Of a DNA stretch of 33,864 bases, positions 23,808 to 33,072 are shown piece by piece. Source of the DNA: Alphaproteobacteria bacterium (GTDB taxonomy: Bacteria > Pseudomonadota > Alphaproteobacteria > UBA9655); assembly GCA_013287665.1 (NCBI GenBank), contig JABDDK010000015.1, positions 1-33,864 of the forward strand. The letters run 5' to 3'. Both the position numbers and the translations under genes were made by a program. Every line of letters starts with the position of its first letter. The stretch's first letter is position 1. Under the pieces are notes generated by a model, which saw only the letters and a program-made list of their open reading frames with translations, had not been told where the DNA came from and made no database searches.

Positions 23808-24839
23808 ATGCAAAAAACCAAACGTAAAGGTAAGTTTATATTATACGGACCCAATGTTCATAATGGTGGGGGACTTGTTCTATTACAAGACTTATTAAAA
23901 GTTAATCGTATTTCGATACAGAATGCATTTCTTTCTTTAAGAGCGAAAGATCAACTCATCCTTCCGAAGGGAACTCAAATCAACTATATTAAGGGATTAT
24001 TTTCTCGCATCAAAGGGGAATGGAGTTTAAAGAAACTCTGTACAGCCAAAGACATCACGCTCTGTTTTCATGGTGTGCCTCCCTTGTTTTCTATCCCAGG
24101 GAAAGTCGTTGTATTCGCCCAAAATCGTCTGATATTCGAGAAGGGATCCCTGTGTCAATACGACTTCAAAACAAGGTTGCGATTACATCTCGAGCGTTTC
24201 TGGATCAAACTAACCCATAAATCCTCAATTCAATACATTGTGCAAACACCATCGATGGCATCGAGTTTAAAACAGCAACTTGGGGCTGATTGCCATTTAA
24301 GGATAGTCCCCTTTATGGAGACGAAAGCTGAAAAAATACCATCAAAATCAACCCGTTATGACTTCATTTATATCGCGAGTGGTGAGCCTCATAAAAACCA
24401 TCATACCCTCATCAAGGCTTGGGAAATTCTCGGCAAACAAGGATTAAAACCCTCACTTGCCATTACAATTGACCCTCATGTATTTCCTAATCTTATAAAA
24501 ATACTGGAGAAAGCAAAACTTTCTTTTCATCTTAACATGACCAATTTAGGCGTAGTCCCTCATGAAGAAGTGAAGTCTTTATATGCGTCTTCAGGCGCTC
24601 TTATCTTTCCATCCTCCCTGGAATCATTGGGACTTCCTTTGATCGAGGCTTCTCAATATGGGCTTCCCATCATTGCTTCAGAAAAGGACTTTGTCCGTGA
24701 CTCCGTAAATCCAACTGAGACCTTTGATCCAAGCTCGCCCGTATCAATTGCACGTGCTGTTCGCAGGTTCATGAAGAAGCCCGAACCTTCACAGAAGATA
24801 CAGTCAGCTTTTGACTTTCTCAAGGAAGTAAACAAATGA
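23808..24839 (+). CDS. GT4-family glycosyltransferase
   Basis: A 343-residue GT-B enzyme. It begins with GPNVHNGGGLVLL, where the glycine-rich loop is the acceptor-side motif, has YIASGEPHKNHHTLIKAW at the start of the donor domain (about residue 185 on), and carries ALIFPSSLESLGLPLIEASQYGLPII with the E-x7-E catalytic pair near 265-273. It is somewhat shorter than average for the family. The ribosome binding site is weak (AAGTGATG). It overlaps the next gene by four bases (ATGA). Donor unknown. Confidence 0.85.
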   Translation: MQKTKRKGKFILYGPNVHNGGGLVLLQDLLKVNRISIQNAFLSLRAKDQLILPKGTQINYIKGLFSRIKGEWSLKKLCTAKDITLCFHGVPPLFSIPGKVVVFAQNRLIFEKGSLCQYDFKTRLRLHLERFWIKLTHKSSIQYIVQTPSMASSLKQQLGADCHLRIVPFMETKAEKIPSKSTRYDFIYIASGEPHKNHHTLIKAWEILGKQGLKPSLAITIDPHVFPNLIKILEKAKLSFHLNMTNLGVVPHEEVKSLYASSGALIFPSSLESLGLPLIEASQYGLPIIASEKDFVRDSVNPTETFDPSSPVSIARAVRRFMKKPEPSQKIQSAFDFLKEVNK

Positions 24840-26065
24840 GAATACTTATTTGGTCACAGTACTTCTGGCCCGAAAACTTTCGAATTAACGAAATTGTACA
24901 GCAACTAAGCCTACAAGGAAATGCTCTAACGGTTTTAACAAGTAAACCGAACTATCCTGAAGGTGCGATTTATCCGGGATATAAAGCCTGGGGAATTGAT
25001 CGTGAGTCCTATTCTGATGCTGAAGTCATTAGGATTCCTATTATCCCCAGAAGAAAGGGCTCAAAACTTGACCTGATTCTGAATTACCTATCCTTCATTC
25101 TATCCGGATACATTTTTGCACCTTTTGCCTTAAAAAACAGAAAATATAGTGTTGTTTTTGTTTATGCTCCTTCTCCCCTCCTCCAAGCTTTACCGGCCAT
25201 CTTTATAGCATGGCTGAAGGGTGCAAAGCTTGTTATTTGGGTTCAAGATTTATGGCCAGATGCTCTTGAAGCGACAGGTTTTGTCAAGAACAAGTGGGTG
25301 TTAAAAGCTGCAGGAGTGGTCGTAAAATTCATCTATAAACATGCTGATTCCATTCTTATACCATCTGAGGCCTTTCGACCGTCCATTGAGCCTTTTGTTT
25401 CTGACAAAAATTCTATTATTTATCTTCCCAATCCAGCCGATGATTTAACAGTAATGAAGGAAACGACTCCAAAAGCCACCAAGATTGCACAAGATATATC
25501 AAAGTACTTTTCACTCATTTATGCGGGAAATATAGGCCATGCACAATCTGTTGAAACAATCATACAAGCTGCAAATTTATTGATTTCGTATCCTGAAATT
25601 AAATTTTATCTTGTAGGAAGTGGAAATAGGGCTAAAACCATCTCTACAATGATAGAAGATCAAAAGCTCGAAAATGTCGTTATGGTGGGTCAGTTTCCCT
25701 ATTCGGATATGGGAGCCATATTTGCAGTTTCTTCAGGTTTAATTTTATCCTTGAAGAATTATGACTCCCTTTCAAAAACAATACCCAGCAAGCTTCAGAG
25801 TTATCTTTCTGCAGGTAAACCCATCATTGGATCCTTAAATGGTGAAGGAAAAAGGTTAATTTCTGAGATTAGAACTGGCTTTTCAAGCCCTGCCGAGGAT
25901 CCGAAATCACTTGCTGATCAAGTCCTCAAACTCTATACACTTAAACCTCAGGAACGCGAAAAAATGGGAAAGAACGGAAGAGAGCATTATGAATGCTTCT
26001 ATTCCGTTCCCATTATCACGAAATGCTTAGAAAAATATCTAAAGTTTAAAGACCCAACTCTTTAA
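24836..26065 (+). CDS. GT4-family glycosyltransferase, WbuB/WbjE-like
   Basis: A 409-residue GT-B enzyme. The N-terminus [20 protein letters not shown] with TSKPNYPEG and the [14 protein letters not shown] segment are typical of WbuB-type transferases, which in other organisms accompany fnlABC/wbj genes and are assigned as L-FucNAc (or related 6-deoxyhexosamine) transferases. [18 protein letters not shown] opens the donor domain, followed by [43 protein letters not shown] about eight bases before the ATG supports the start. Its presence fits the 6-deoxy-L-hexosamine genes at the operon start. Its last 20 bases overlap the end of rpmE on the other strand. Confidence 0.85.
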   Translation: MRILIWSQYFWPENFRINEIVQQLSLQGNALTVLTSKPNYPEGAIYPGYKAWGIDRESYSDAEVIRIPIIPRRKGSKLDLILNYLSFILSGYIFAPFALKNRKYSVVFVYAPSPLLQALPAIFIAWLKGAKLVIWVQDLWPDALEATGFVKNKWVLKAAGVVVKFIYKHADSILIPSEAFRPSIEPFVSDKNSIIYLPNPADDLTVMKETTPKATKIAQDISKYFSLIYAGNIGHAQSVETIIQAANLLISYPEIKFYLVGSGNRAKTISTMIEDQKLENVVMVGQFPYSDMGAIFAVSSGLILSLKNYDSLSKTIPSKLQSYLSAGKPIIGSLNGEGKRLISEIRTGFSSPAEDPKSLADQVLKLYTLKPQEREKMGKNGREHYECFYSVPIITKCLEKYLKFKDPTL

Positions 26066-26264
26066 AGCGGCCTTGGAATTTAGCCAACTGTCCACCTGAA
26101 TCCAAGAGGCGATGAACACCTGTCCAAGCCGGATGGGATTTAGGATCAATATCGAGACGCAATGTATCGCCCGCTTTTCCATAAGTTGAACGTGTTTTAA
26201 ATTCAGTTCCATCAGTCATGACGACACTAATTTCATGGTAATCAGGATGTAAATCTTTCTTCAT
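26046..26264 (-). CDS. rpmE: 50S ribosomal protein bL31
   Basis: A 72-residue ribosomal protein L31 of the large subunit: opening [12 protein letters not shown], the SHPAWTG block and the RFKELG end are clear family marks. It has no Cys at all, so it is the zinc-free (C-minus) form. GAGGAG eight bases before the ATG is a strong ribosome binding site, and a good promoter lies just upstream. Its 3' end overlaps convergently with the last gene of the polysaccharide operon by 20 bp. Confidence 0.95.
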   Translation of the reverse strand: MKKDLHPDYHEISVVMTDGTEFKTRSTYGKAGDTLRLDIDPKSHPAWTGVHRLLDSGGQLAKFQGRFKELGL

Positions 26265-26290
26265 ACTTCAATCTCCTCTAATTGGAGCCA

Positions 26291-26319
26291 CTTATAGAGA
26301 ATTTAGACGCTCGTGTCTA
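26291..26319 (-). promoter_or_regulatory. rpmE promoter
   Basis: Minus strand: TAGACA (26314-26319), 17-bp spacer, TATAAG (26291-26296). Both hexamers match five of six consensus bases at optimal spacing. Predicted transcription start is near 26284, giving a leader of about 20 nt before the rpmE ATG at 26264. A TAGAC/GTCTA inverted repeat (26304-26319) overlaps the -35. Confidence 0.55.
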
Positions 26320-26334
26320 GTGTTGATGACATGT

Positions 26335-29169
26335 TTATTCTGGGGTCTCCTTTCCCTGAACTGTCAAAAGGGTGTGAAATACATCCTCTGGATCTACCTC
26401 TCTCTTAAGCTTTTGCAGCCTTTTGTATTGTTCTTCGTCATCGTAGTACATCTGTCTAATTTTTGGGTCACTTATGTTTGTATCGCCAAATGAACCCCAG
26501 AAGACCCTCCTCTCATGAGAATCATTGTGGAAGTATTTGTTGACTATCCCCTGCATATCGCTCTGTAGCTCCGTTGCTCTCTCTTCATAACCAGGCTCAT
26601 AAAAGAGATCGAAGACAAAAGTAAATACACTGTCCCTATGAGGGATTGATGTGATTGTCGAGTCATTCAGCTTTTCATTTCCTTTCGCTCTAAAGGATCC
26701 CCCACCAAATGCCATTTGAAAAACCAATTTCACCCCTGCTTCATTCCAAACCACTTCATCCATTTTTTGAGAAAAATGATCCACGAATTCATCAGAGAGC
26801 GCCTTAACTGTAACATTGACACGTTTATTATAAGGGTATTTAAACTCACGCCCATCCAACGTTGTCGCTGGGAATCGACGCACAAATGAATCAGAGAGTG
26901 CTGAGAGTTTATTTTCACCTTGTTTGCCGTGAGGGTCTAAAAGGCCGTTTTCCTCATTAGCTATATTAATGATAGAGTCAAACTGTCCATTATAGGGAAC
27001 ACCCTTTTTCTGATCTGAATACACAAGTTCAACGAGCATTAAAGGTAACCATGTTGATACTGTCGAGGACTCAACCGACATCATAAAATCGACTTCTTCA
27101 ATTTTGGCCTCATTGCGTTCTTCAATCATCTGAGTCCATTTCTGAGCCTCTTTCAACAATCTCTTGAAAATATCCCCATTATATCTTCTTGTTTTCGTAA
27201 ATCCGTAAGAACGAGGATGGTCCTCGTCCTTAATCCCATTGAAAACATATTTTGTGATGACGCCAAATGAGCCCGCATTTCCACCAAGAACACCTCGGAA
27301 TAAGTCTAGATTAGCTAACACTTTTGGATCAGTTGTTGAAAAGTCTTTAAGTTCTGGGCGGGTAACGGTACGCAAAGTTCCATCTCCGAGAACAATGTCA
27401 AAAGACTGAACATAATCCAGTGTAAGTCCAAAGCTACGTATAAGATGCCCATATCCTCCCGTTTGCGCGTGGCCCCCAATAGCGACTAATGGGCATTCTC
27501 CGTGTGGGATTGTGAGGTTCCATTCCTTGAATTGGTGAGCAAGATGAGTGAGTTTAATGCCAGGGCCAACCTCAACTCGACCATTGCCCAGTTGTTTTAA
27601 GGTGTTGAAATTATCCATACTCAGGACGATCGTTTTGTTGTCACCCGAAGACTTTCCCGTATATTGATGACCTCCGCTCCGAGCGGCGACGTATAGGTTA
27701 TTTTTTCTGGCATAAAGGATAGCCGCTCTAATATCATCCGAAGATGTCGGGTAGGCCACCATTAACGGTGTCATCAATTTCTTGTCCATTGAGGATGTGG
27801 CGTATTGCTCTCTTTTCTCATCGTAACCGCTATCATCTTGTTTATAGATAGGGCCAGAAAAGTTTTCTATGGGACCTTTACTTTCCGTAATGTCAGTCAG
27901 TGCAAATAGAGTCGTCAATGGTTTAGCTCTCGAAATAAGAGGGAGAGAGACGCCTACATGAAGGCGCTTGGGGTTTGCCTTAATAGGGGTATAAATATAC
28001 TCCGTAAGTTCTAATTGATTATCACGATTTATTTGTAAGCGAGAAGCATGTTGGGCATTATTACTTTGGAGGAGCGCACGATCAACCGCTCCAACATAAT
28101 CACTCAATTGTTCATCCAATTTTTCATCCATTGGAATCGTACTATGGACTTTCTGTGACTCAACGGTGGGGTCCGTTGATGCAACGAGTACCTTAGTGTC
28201 CATGAGATTATTAAGAACTTGATCGCCGGAATAGAAATCTGAACTGTAGTGTGACTCGCCAAGAATGCTTCCTTGCTCAAAAGCAATTTTGTAGAGCATA
28301 CTCAAGAACTGATTGTCTTGCCTGTCTTCTCGTGCATTGTTGATTATACATATTTTCACGAGTGGAGTCCCTTGACGACCGTTATAAGCTTCCAACAAAA
28401 GGTCTGTATTTTCAAGTCTAGAGCTGTCTTTAAACAATGATTTAACTATTTTGAGAAAGCGTTCCTTACCAGGATAAACAAAATTTACGCTACACATGGA
28501 AAGACTTTTGGCTGGTTTAGGGATAAATTTGATTTGCGTGACAACTAAACCAGATGTTTTGCACTCCTCTACACAATTTTCGCTTTGGAAAGTTTTCAAC
28601 TCTCCATTTGGCATCACGCCTGAAATCTCAGAGACACAACGTGATAATGGACCTAAGCTACGCATAAGGCATGAAGGGTGATCCCCTTCATAAAGGACAT
28701 TTGAAGTAATACTCACCAACGGATTTTCAACGAGTGGCAGAGCATAATTTTGTTCAGAGAGTTTCTTAAAGACTTCCTCGATGGTCGCTCCTGCCTGGGC
28801 GATGACCTCATCCTTTTTGACTTCAACATTTGATAAATTCCTCAGGTTAATGACAACACCACCCGTACCATCCACCTTATCGTTCTTTCTAAGATGGTTT
28901 CCACTGCGAATGAACGTTTTCCAATCTTTTTTATGAGCATCAAGAACGGCCGCGTGAACATCCTTGTCATCCGTGGGATATAAGACGTGATGAGGGCCGG
29001 TTACATCAAACAAGGACGACTGAGGGTCATTAACGGAAAGTATGACCTTGCCCTTAAAACGATTCTCCGTAGATAGTTCTTCTGTATCCATAGCATAAGC
29101 AGAGTATTGGCTAATAAGAATTGTACTAAATAGAAGAGATGAGATAATATTCTTAATTGGTTTTTTCAT
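26335..29169 (-). CDS. Exported tandem FAD-linked oxidase (berberine-bridge-enzyme-like, two PCMH modules)
   Basis: A 944-residue protein with a signal peptide (MKKPIKNIISSLLFSTILIS, cleavage near AYA-M); start 29169 has AAGG about eight bases upstream. It contains two FAD-binding oxidase modules. The second (about 440-944) looks complete: RSGGHQYTG with His501 and GECPLVAIGG with Cys559 are the two residues that hold FAD bicovalently in BBE-like enzymes, and YKRLQKLKREVDPEDVF is the usual BBE C-terminal motif. The first module (about 50-430) is degenerate: it keeps RSGNH (His92), but the Cys position is Asn149 (VENPLV) and the following glycine-rich segment is replaced. BBE-like enzymes oxidise sugars, alcohols or alkaloids, making hydrogen peroxide. 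Family enzymes are usually about 450-550 residues with one module. It is divergent from nrdJ. Confidence 0.8.
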   Translation of the reverse strand: MKKPIKNIISSLLFSTILISQYSAYAMDTEELSTENRFKGKVILSVNDPQSSLFDVTGPHHVLYPTDDKDVHAAVLDAHKKDWKTFIRSGNHLRKNDKVDGTGGVVINLRNLSNVEVKKDEVIAQAGATIEEVFKKLSEQNYALPLVENPLVSITSNVLYEGDHPSCLMRSLGPLSRCVSEISGVMPNGELKTFQSENCVEECKTSGLVVTQIKFIPKPAKSLSMCSVNFVYPGKERFLKIVKSLFKDSSRLENTDLLLEAYNGRQGTPLVKICIINNAREDRQDNQFLSMLYKIAFEQGSILGESHYSSDFYSGDQVLNNLMDTKVLVASTDPTVESQKVHSTIPMDEKLDEQLSDYVGAVDRALLQSNNAQHASRLQINRDNQLELTEYIYTPIKANPKRLHVGVSLPLISRAKPLTTLFALTDITESKGPIENFSGPIYKQDDSGYDEKREQYATSSMDKKLMTPLMVAYPTSSDDIRAAILYARKNNLYVAARSGGHQYTGKSSGDNKTIVLSMDNFNTLKQLGNGRVEVGPGIKLTHLAHQFKEWNLTIPHGECPLVAIGGHAQTGGYGHLIRSFGLTLDYVQSFDIVLGDGTLRTVTRPELKDFSTTDPKVLANLDLFRGVLGGNAGSFGVITKYVFNGIKDEDHPRSYGFTKTRRYNGDIFKRLLKEAQKWTQMIEERNEAKIEEVDFMMSVESSTVSTWLPLMLVELVYSDQKKGVPYNGQFDSIINIANEENGLLDPHGKQGENKLSALSDSFVRRFPATTLDGREFKYPYNKRVNVTVKALSDEFVDHFSQKMDEVVWNEAGVKLVFQMAFGGGSFRAKGNEKLNDSTITSIPHRDSVFTFVFDLFYEPGYEERATELQSDMQGIVNKYFHNDSHERRVFWGSFGDTNISDPKIRQMYYDDEEQYKRLQKLKREVDPEDVFHTLLTVQGKETPE

Positions 29170-29197
29170 GTGAAACCTTCTTTTTATAATTTTTTTA

Positions 29198-29226
29198 ATC
29201 CTATAAAGGTATATTCCACAAGTCAA
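29198..29226 (-). promoter_or_regulatory. Probable promoter of the tandem oxidase gene
   Basis: Minus strand: TTGACT (29221-29226), 17-bp spacer, TAGGAT (29198-29203), placing the transcription start near 29191, about 20 nt before the ATG at 29169. The -35 matches five of six bases and the -10 four of six. Confidence 0.4.
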
Positions 29227-29292
29227 CAGCACAACCCCATAACACCTCAAAACCACCTTCAAAAAAATATGCTGTCAAGCGAAAATTGGAGA

Positions 29293-29320
29293 TTGACGTC
29301 TTCCAATAACAGCATATAGT
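29293..29320 (+). promoter_or_regulatory. nrdJ promoter
   Basis: TTGACG (29293-29298), 16-bp spacer, TATAGT (29315-29320). Each hexamer matches five of six consensus bases. Transcription should begin near 29327, leaving a leader of about 90 nt. The -10 is covered by the upstream NrdR-like box. Confidence 0.6.
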
Positions 29321-29354
29321 GGTCTTATCCGGAATTAGACACAACATATTGTGT
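29307..29354 (+). promoter_or_regulatory. Pair of NrdR boxes upstream of nrdJ
   Basis: The downstream site ACACAACATATTGTGT (29339-29354) differs from an ideal NrdR box (ACACAATATATTGTGT) at one position. The upstream site TAACAGCATATAGTGG (29307-29322) matches about 11 of 16 positions. They are separated by 16 bp, the spacing (about three helical turns centre to centre) at which NrdR boxes normally occur in pairs before ribonucleotide reductase genes. NrdR is the ATP/dATP-sensing repressor of these genes; its own gene is not in the window. Confidence 0.75.
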
Positions 29355-29418
29355 TGCTAGGGGGAAATCTCCTAACGCATTCTTATACAATAACAATACG
29401 GGAGAAAAGGAACCCTCG

Positions 29419-32400
29419 ATGAAGATTTCGCGCCATTTTACTAAAGCAAACCAAGATCCCTATAGCACTTTTGAATTCCGCAAAACAGACAGCGAAATTC
29501 GGAATCCCGATGGCTCGATCATTTTTCGTTTAGAAGGAATTGAAGTTCCTCAAGCCTGGTCTCAAGTTGCCTGTGACGTTCTTGCACAGAAATACTACCG
29601 TAAAGCAGGTGTTCCAAAAGCTCTCAAAGCGGTCAAGGAGCCAGGTATTCCTGAGTGGTTATGGCGCAAAGAAGCCGATACGGAAGCCCTCTCAAAATTG
29701 CCTGAAAAGGAACGTTATGGCAGCGAAATGACGGCCAAGCAGGTCTTTGACCGGATGGCAGGATGCTGGACGTATTGGGGTTTTAAAGGTGGATATTTTG
29801 AAACTGAAGCTGACGCCCGCGCCTATTATGATGAAATGCGCTATATGTTATGCGCTCAAATGTGCGCCCCAAACTCTCCGCAATGGTTTAATACAGGTCT
29901 TTATTGGGCTTACGGCATTAATGGTCCTGCACAAGGACACCACTTTGTCGATTACAAAACGGGTGAACTCCAAGCCTCAACATCCTCTTACGAACATCCT
30001 CAACCCCACGCTTGCTTTATCCAAAGCATTAATGATGACCTTGTGAATGAAGGGGGCATCATGGACCTCTGGGTTCGCGAAGCGCGCCTCTTTAAATATG
30101 GCTCTGGGACGGGATCAAACTTTTCTAACCTGCGCGGTTCAGGGGAAACTCTGTCGGGCGGAGGGCGTTCCTCTGGTTTGATGAGCTTTTTACGCATAGG
30201 TGACCGTGCAGCCGGCGCCATTAAATCGGGCGGAACAACACGAAGAGCCGCCAAAATGGTTGTTGTCGATGTGGACCATCCCGACATTGAAGAATACGTC
30301 AATTGGAAAGTCGTCGAAGAACAAAAAGTTCTCGATCTCGTTGTGGGCTCAAAAGTCGCAAAAAAACATCTTTCTGCTATCTTTGCAGCTTGCCAGACAG
30401 GCAAAGGGGACGAGCGGTTTAATCCAAAAGAAAACCCAAGCCTCACACAAGCCATTCGCGCAGCGCGTGAAGCAACGATTCCAGAGAATTATTGCCAACG
30501 TATTATTCAATTCGCCCGTCAGGGTTACACACATATGTCGTTCCCAGAATATGATACGGATTGGGATTCAGAAGCCTATAGAACAGTTTCTGGACAGAAC
30601 TCAAATAACTCCGTTCGCGTTAATAACAAGTATCTTCACGCCGTTATGGAAGACAAAGAATGGGACCTCTTGCGCAGAACGGACGGTAGCGTTTTTAAGA
30701 CCATTCATGCCCGCGATTTATGGGATCAAATTGGCCAAGCCGCATGGGCGTCTGCTGATCCGGGACTACAATTCGATACAACGATTAATGAATGGCATAC
30801 ATGCCCTCAGAGCGGCCGTATTAAGGGGTCTAACCCGTGTTCTGAGTATATGTTCTTGGATGACACAGCTTGTAACCTAGCGTCCCTCAATTTGGTCACG
30901 TTTATGAATCATCACGGCAAAAATTCAAAAGCGGGCGAACTTCACTTTGACGTTCCCGCCTTTGAACATGGGGTTCGTTTGTGGACCATTGCGCTTGAAA
31001 TTTCAGTCATGATGGCCCAATTCCCTTCCAAAGAGATTGCGCTTTTGTCCTATGAATTCAGGACGTTAGGTCTTGGATTTGCGAACATTGGCGGACTTTT
31101 AATGGCCTCAGGTATTCCTTATGGGAGCAAGGAAGGCCGCGCTATCGCTGGAGCGATCTCTGCATTGATGACTGGTGTTTCTTATGCAACCTCTGCGGAA
31201 ATGGCCAGTGAGCTTGGAGCCTTTAAACATTTTGAGCTCAATAAAAAAGACATGCTCCGCGTTATGCGTAACCATCGTCGTGCTGCTTATGGTGAAACGA
31301 AGGGATATGAAGAGATCCAAATTAACCCGGTTCCTTTAGAAGAAAAGGATTGCCCCAGTGCAGCTCTGATTAAGTCTTGTCGCCATGCGTGGGATCAAGC
31401 CATTAAACTTGGTGAAAAGCACGGGTACCGCAACGCTCAAACCACGTGTATTGCGCCAACGGGAACCATTGGACTTGTCATGGATTGCGATACGACAGGG
31501 ATTGAACCTGACTTTGCGATGGTGAAATTTAAGAAGCTCGCGGGTGGTGGTTACTTTAAAATTATTAATCGCCTTGTCCCACAAGCGCTTGAAGTCTTGG
31601 GTTACAATGAAAAACAACTGGGTGATATCATCCTTTATGCGGTCGGTCATGGAACCCTTGAAGGATCTCCTGGCGTTAACTATAAGGCATTGAAATCAAA
31701 GGGTTTTACGACGAGAGAAATTGACATATTAAATGACAATTTAAAAGCTGCATTTGATATTAAATTTGTCTTTAATCGTTGGACTTTAGGGGATGACTTC
31801 TTAAAGAACACATTAAAGCTGACTGAGGATCAACTCAATGATATGCAGTTTGATCTCTTATCCCATCTTGGCTTTAAAAAAGACGAAATTGAAGCCGCGA
31901 ATTCTTTCTGCTGCGGAACGATGACCGTTGAAGGAGCTCCCCACCTTAAGAAAGAGCATCTTGCCGTCTTTGATTGTGCCAATCCTTGTGGTCGCATCGG
32001 AACACGGTACTTGTCTGCTGAAGATCACATCCGCATGATGGCCTCTGTTCAGCCTTTTATATCGGGGGCTATCTCTAAAACTATTAACATGCCGAACTCA
32101 GCCACCATTGAAGAATGCAAGAGTGCTTACCTGCTCTCTTGGCGACTCGGAACAAAAGCGAATGCCTTGTATCGAGATGGCTCCAAGCTTTCCCAGCCTT
32201 TAAGTTCCACCCTCTTGGACGATGATGGGATTGAGGAATTTTATGACCTTCCCACAACTGAAAAAACAAAAGTCGTTGCGGAAAAAGTTGTTGAACGCGT
32301 TGTTGAGCGCTTTATGAATCATGCCCAACGTCAAAAGCTGCCCAATCGTCGTAAAGGCTATACGCAAAAGGCCGCGGTTGGTGGACACAAGGTGTATTTA

Positions 32401-33072
32401 CGAACAGGTGAGTATGATGACGGCACCTTAGGCGAAATCTTCATTGATATGCATAAGGAAGGCGCTTCCTTCCGTAGCTTGATGCATAACTTCGCCATGG
32501 CGATTTCCATTGGTTTACAATATGGCGTCCCTCTTGATGAATACATCGATGCCTTTGTCTTCACCCGTTTTGAACCTTCTGGGCCAGTGGCTGGGAACGA
32601 CACCATTAAAATGGCGACATCGATCCTCGATTATATATTTCGCGAGCTTGCCATTTCTTACATGGGCCGCACAGATCTTGCCCATGCAGAACCGATGGAC
32701 TTGCGTCCAGACACGATCGGTCGCGTTGATGCTGAAAAAGGGACTGTTGTCTCTAAGGAAAAGACAAAAGGTGAAGTTGTTAACAGCCTTACGAGTAATG
32801 GATATATCAGAAATAAAGTCTTTATGCCCTCTAAAGTTGCCAATAGTGATCTAGACGCTTATTTGCTTCATGAAGCCACAGGAACAGACTCAGCCGCACC
32901 TGTCATGGGATCCGGTACCATCACAACGACAGAATTTGAAGATCGCCGTGCGCAGGCCCGTCTTAAAGGGTATGCCGGAGATGCGTGTGGTGAATGCGGC
33001 AACTTCACGCTTGTTCGTAATGGGACGTGCTTTAAGTGCGATACGTGCGGCGCAACGAGTGGATGTTCTTAA
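29419..33072 (+). CDS. nrdJ: Adenosylcobalamin-dependent (class II) ribonucleoside-diphosphate reductase
   Basis: A 1217-residue class II ribonucleotide reductase that makes deoxyribonucleotides using coenzyme B12, independent of oxygen. N-terminal region [20 protein letters not shown]; first catalytic Cys in QPHACFIQS; radical-site block NPCSE with Asn472, Cys474 and Glu476; [20 protein letters not shown] loop; and a C-terminal zinc-ribbon-like tail (CGECGNF ... CFKCDTCG, last ~28 residues) that holds the redox cysteines used for re-reduction. Length agrees with the long alphaproteobacterial NrdJ type. AAGGA about nine bases before the ATG supports the start. The gene has its own promoter with NrdR-like boxes and overlaps the convergent crotonase gene by four bases. 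Dependence on cobalamin implies uptake or synthesis elsewhere in the genome. Confidence 0.97.
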   Translation: MKISRHFTKANQDPYSTFEFRKTDSEIRNPDGSIIFRLEGIEVPQAWSQVACDVLAQKYYRKAGVPKALKAVKEPGIPEWLWRKEADTEALSKLPEKERYGSEMTAKQVFDRMAGCWTYWGFKGGYFETEADARAYYDEMRYMLCAQMCAPNSPQWFNTGLYWAYGINGPAQGHHFVDYKTGELQASTSSYEHPQPHACFIQSINDDLVNEGGIMDLWVREARLFKYGSGTGSNFSNLRGSGETLSGGGRSSGLMSFLRIGDRAAGAIKSGGTTRRAAKMVVVDVDHPDIEEYVNWKVVEEQKVLDLVVGSKVAKKHLSAIFAACQTGKGDERFNPKENPSLTQAIRAAREATIPENYCQRIIQFARQGYTHMSFPEYDTDWDSEAYRTVSGQNSNNSVRVNNKYLHAVMEDKEWDLLRRTDGSVFKTIHARDLWDQIGQAAWASADPGLQFDTTINEWHTCPQSGRIKGSNPCSEYMFLDDTACNLASLNLVTFMNHHGKNSKAGELHFDVPAFEHGVRLWTIALEISVMMAQFPSKEIALLSYEFRTLGLGFANIGGLLMASGIPYGSKEGRAIAGAISALMTGVSYATSAEMASELGAFKHFELNKKDMLRVMRNHRRAAYGETKGYEEIQINPVPLEEKDCPSAALIKSCRHAWDQAIKLGEKHGYRNAQTTCIAPTGTIGLVMDCDTTGIEPDFAMVKFKKLAGGGYFKIINRLVPQALEVLGYNEKQLGDIILYAVGHGTLEGSPGVNYKALKSKGFTTREIDILNDNLKAAFDIKFVFNRWTLGDDFLKNTLKLTEDQLNDMQFDLLSHLGFKKDEIEAANSFCCGTMTVEGAPHLKKEHLAVFDCANPCGRIGTRYLSAEDHIRMMASVQPFISGAISKTINMPNSATIEECKSAYLLSWRLGTKANALYRDGSKLSQPLSSTLLDDDGIEEFYDLPTTEKTKVVAEKVVERVVERFMNHAQRQKLPNRRKGYTQKAAVGGHKVYLRTGEYDDGTLGEIFIDMHKEGASFRSLMHNFAMAISIGLQYGVPLDEYIDAFVFTRFEPSGPVAGNDTIKMATSILDYIFRELAISYMGRTDLAHAEPMDLRPDTIGRVDAEKGTVVSKEKTKGEVVNSLTSNGYIRNKVFMPSKVANSDLDAYLLHEATGTDSAAPVMGSGTITTTEFEDRRAQARLKGYAGDACGECGNFTLVRNGTCFKCDTCGATSGCS

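Noticed and set aside
29170-29262. Upstream start for the tandem FAD oxidase (29262)
   Set aside because: It would put 31 residues before an evident signal peptide and cover the probable promoter; the ATG at 29169 has a ribosome binding site.
29327-29418. Cobalamin riboswitch upstream of nrdJ
   Set aside because: The leader is only about 90 nt, too short for a full B12 riboswitch, and no B12-box-like sequence was seen; the region is explained by promoter and NrdR boxes.
30000-30880. Alternative open frames overlapping nrdJ (30000-30455 minus, 30200-30880 plus)
   Set aside because: Both lie in other frames of a strongly recognised gene and show no domain of their own.
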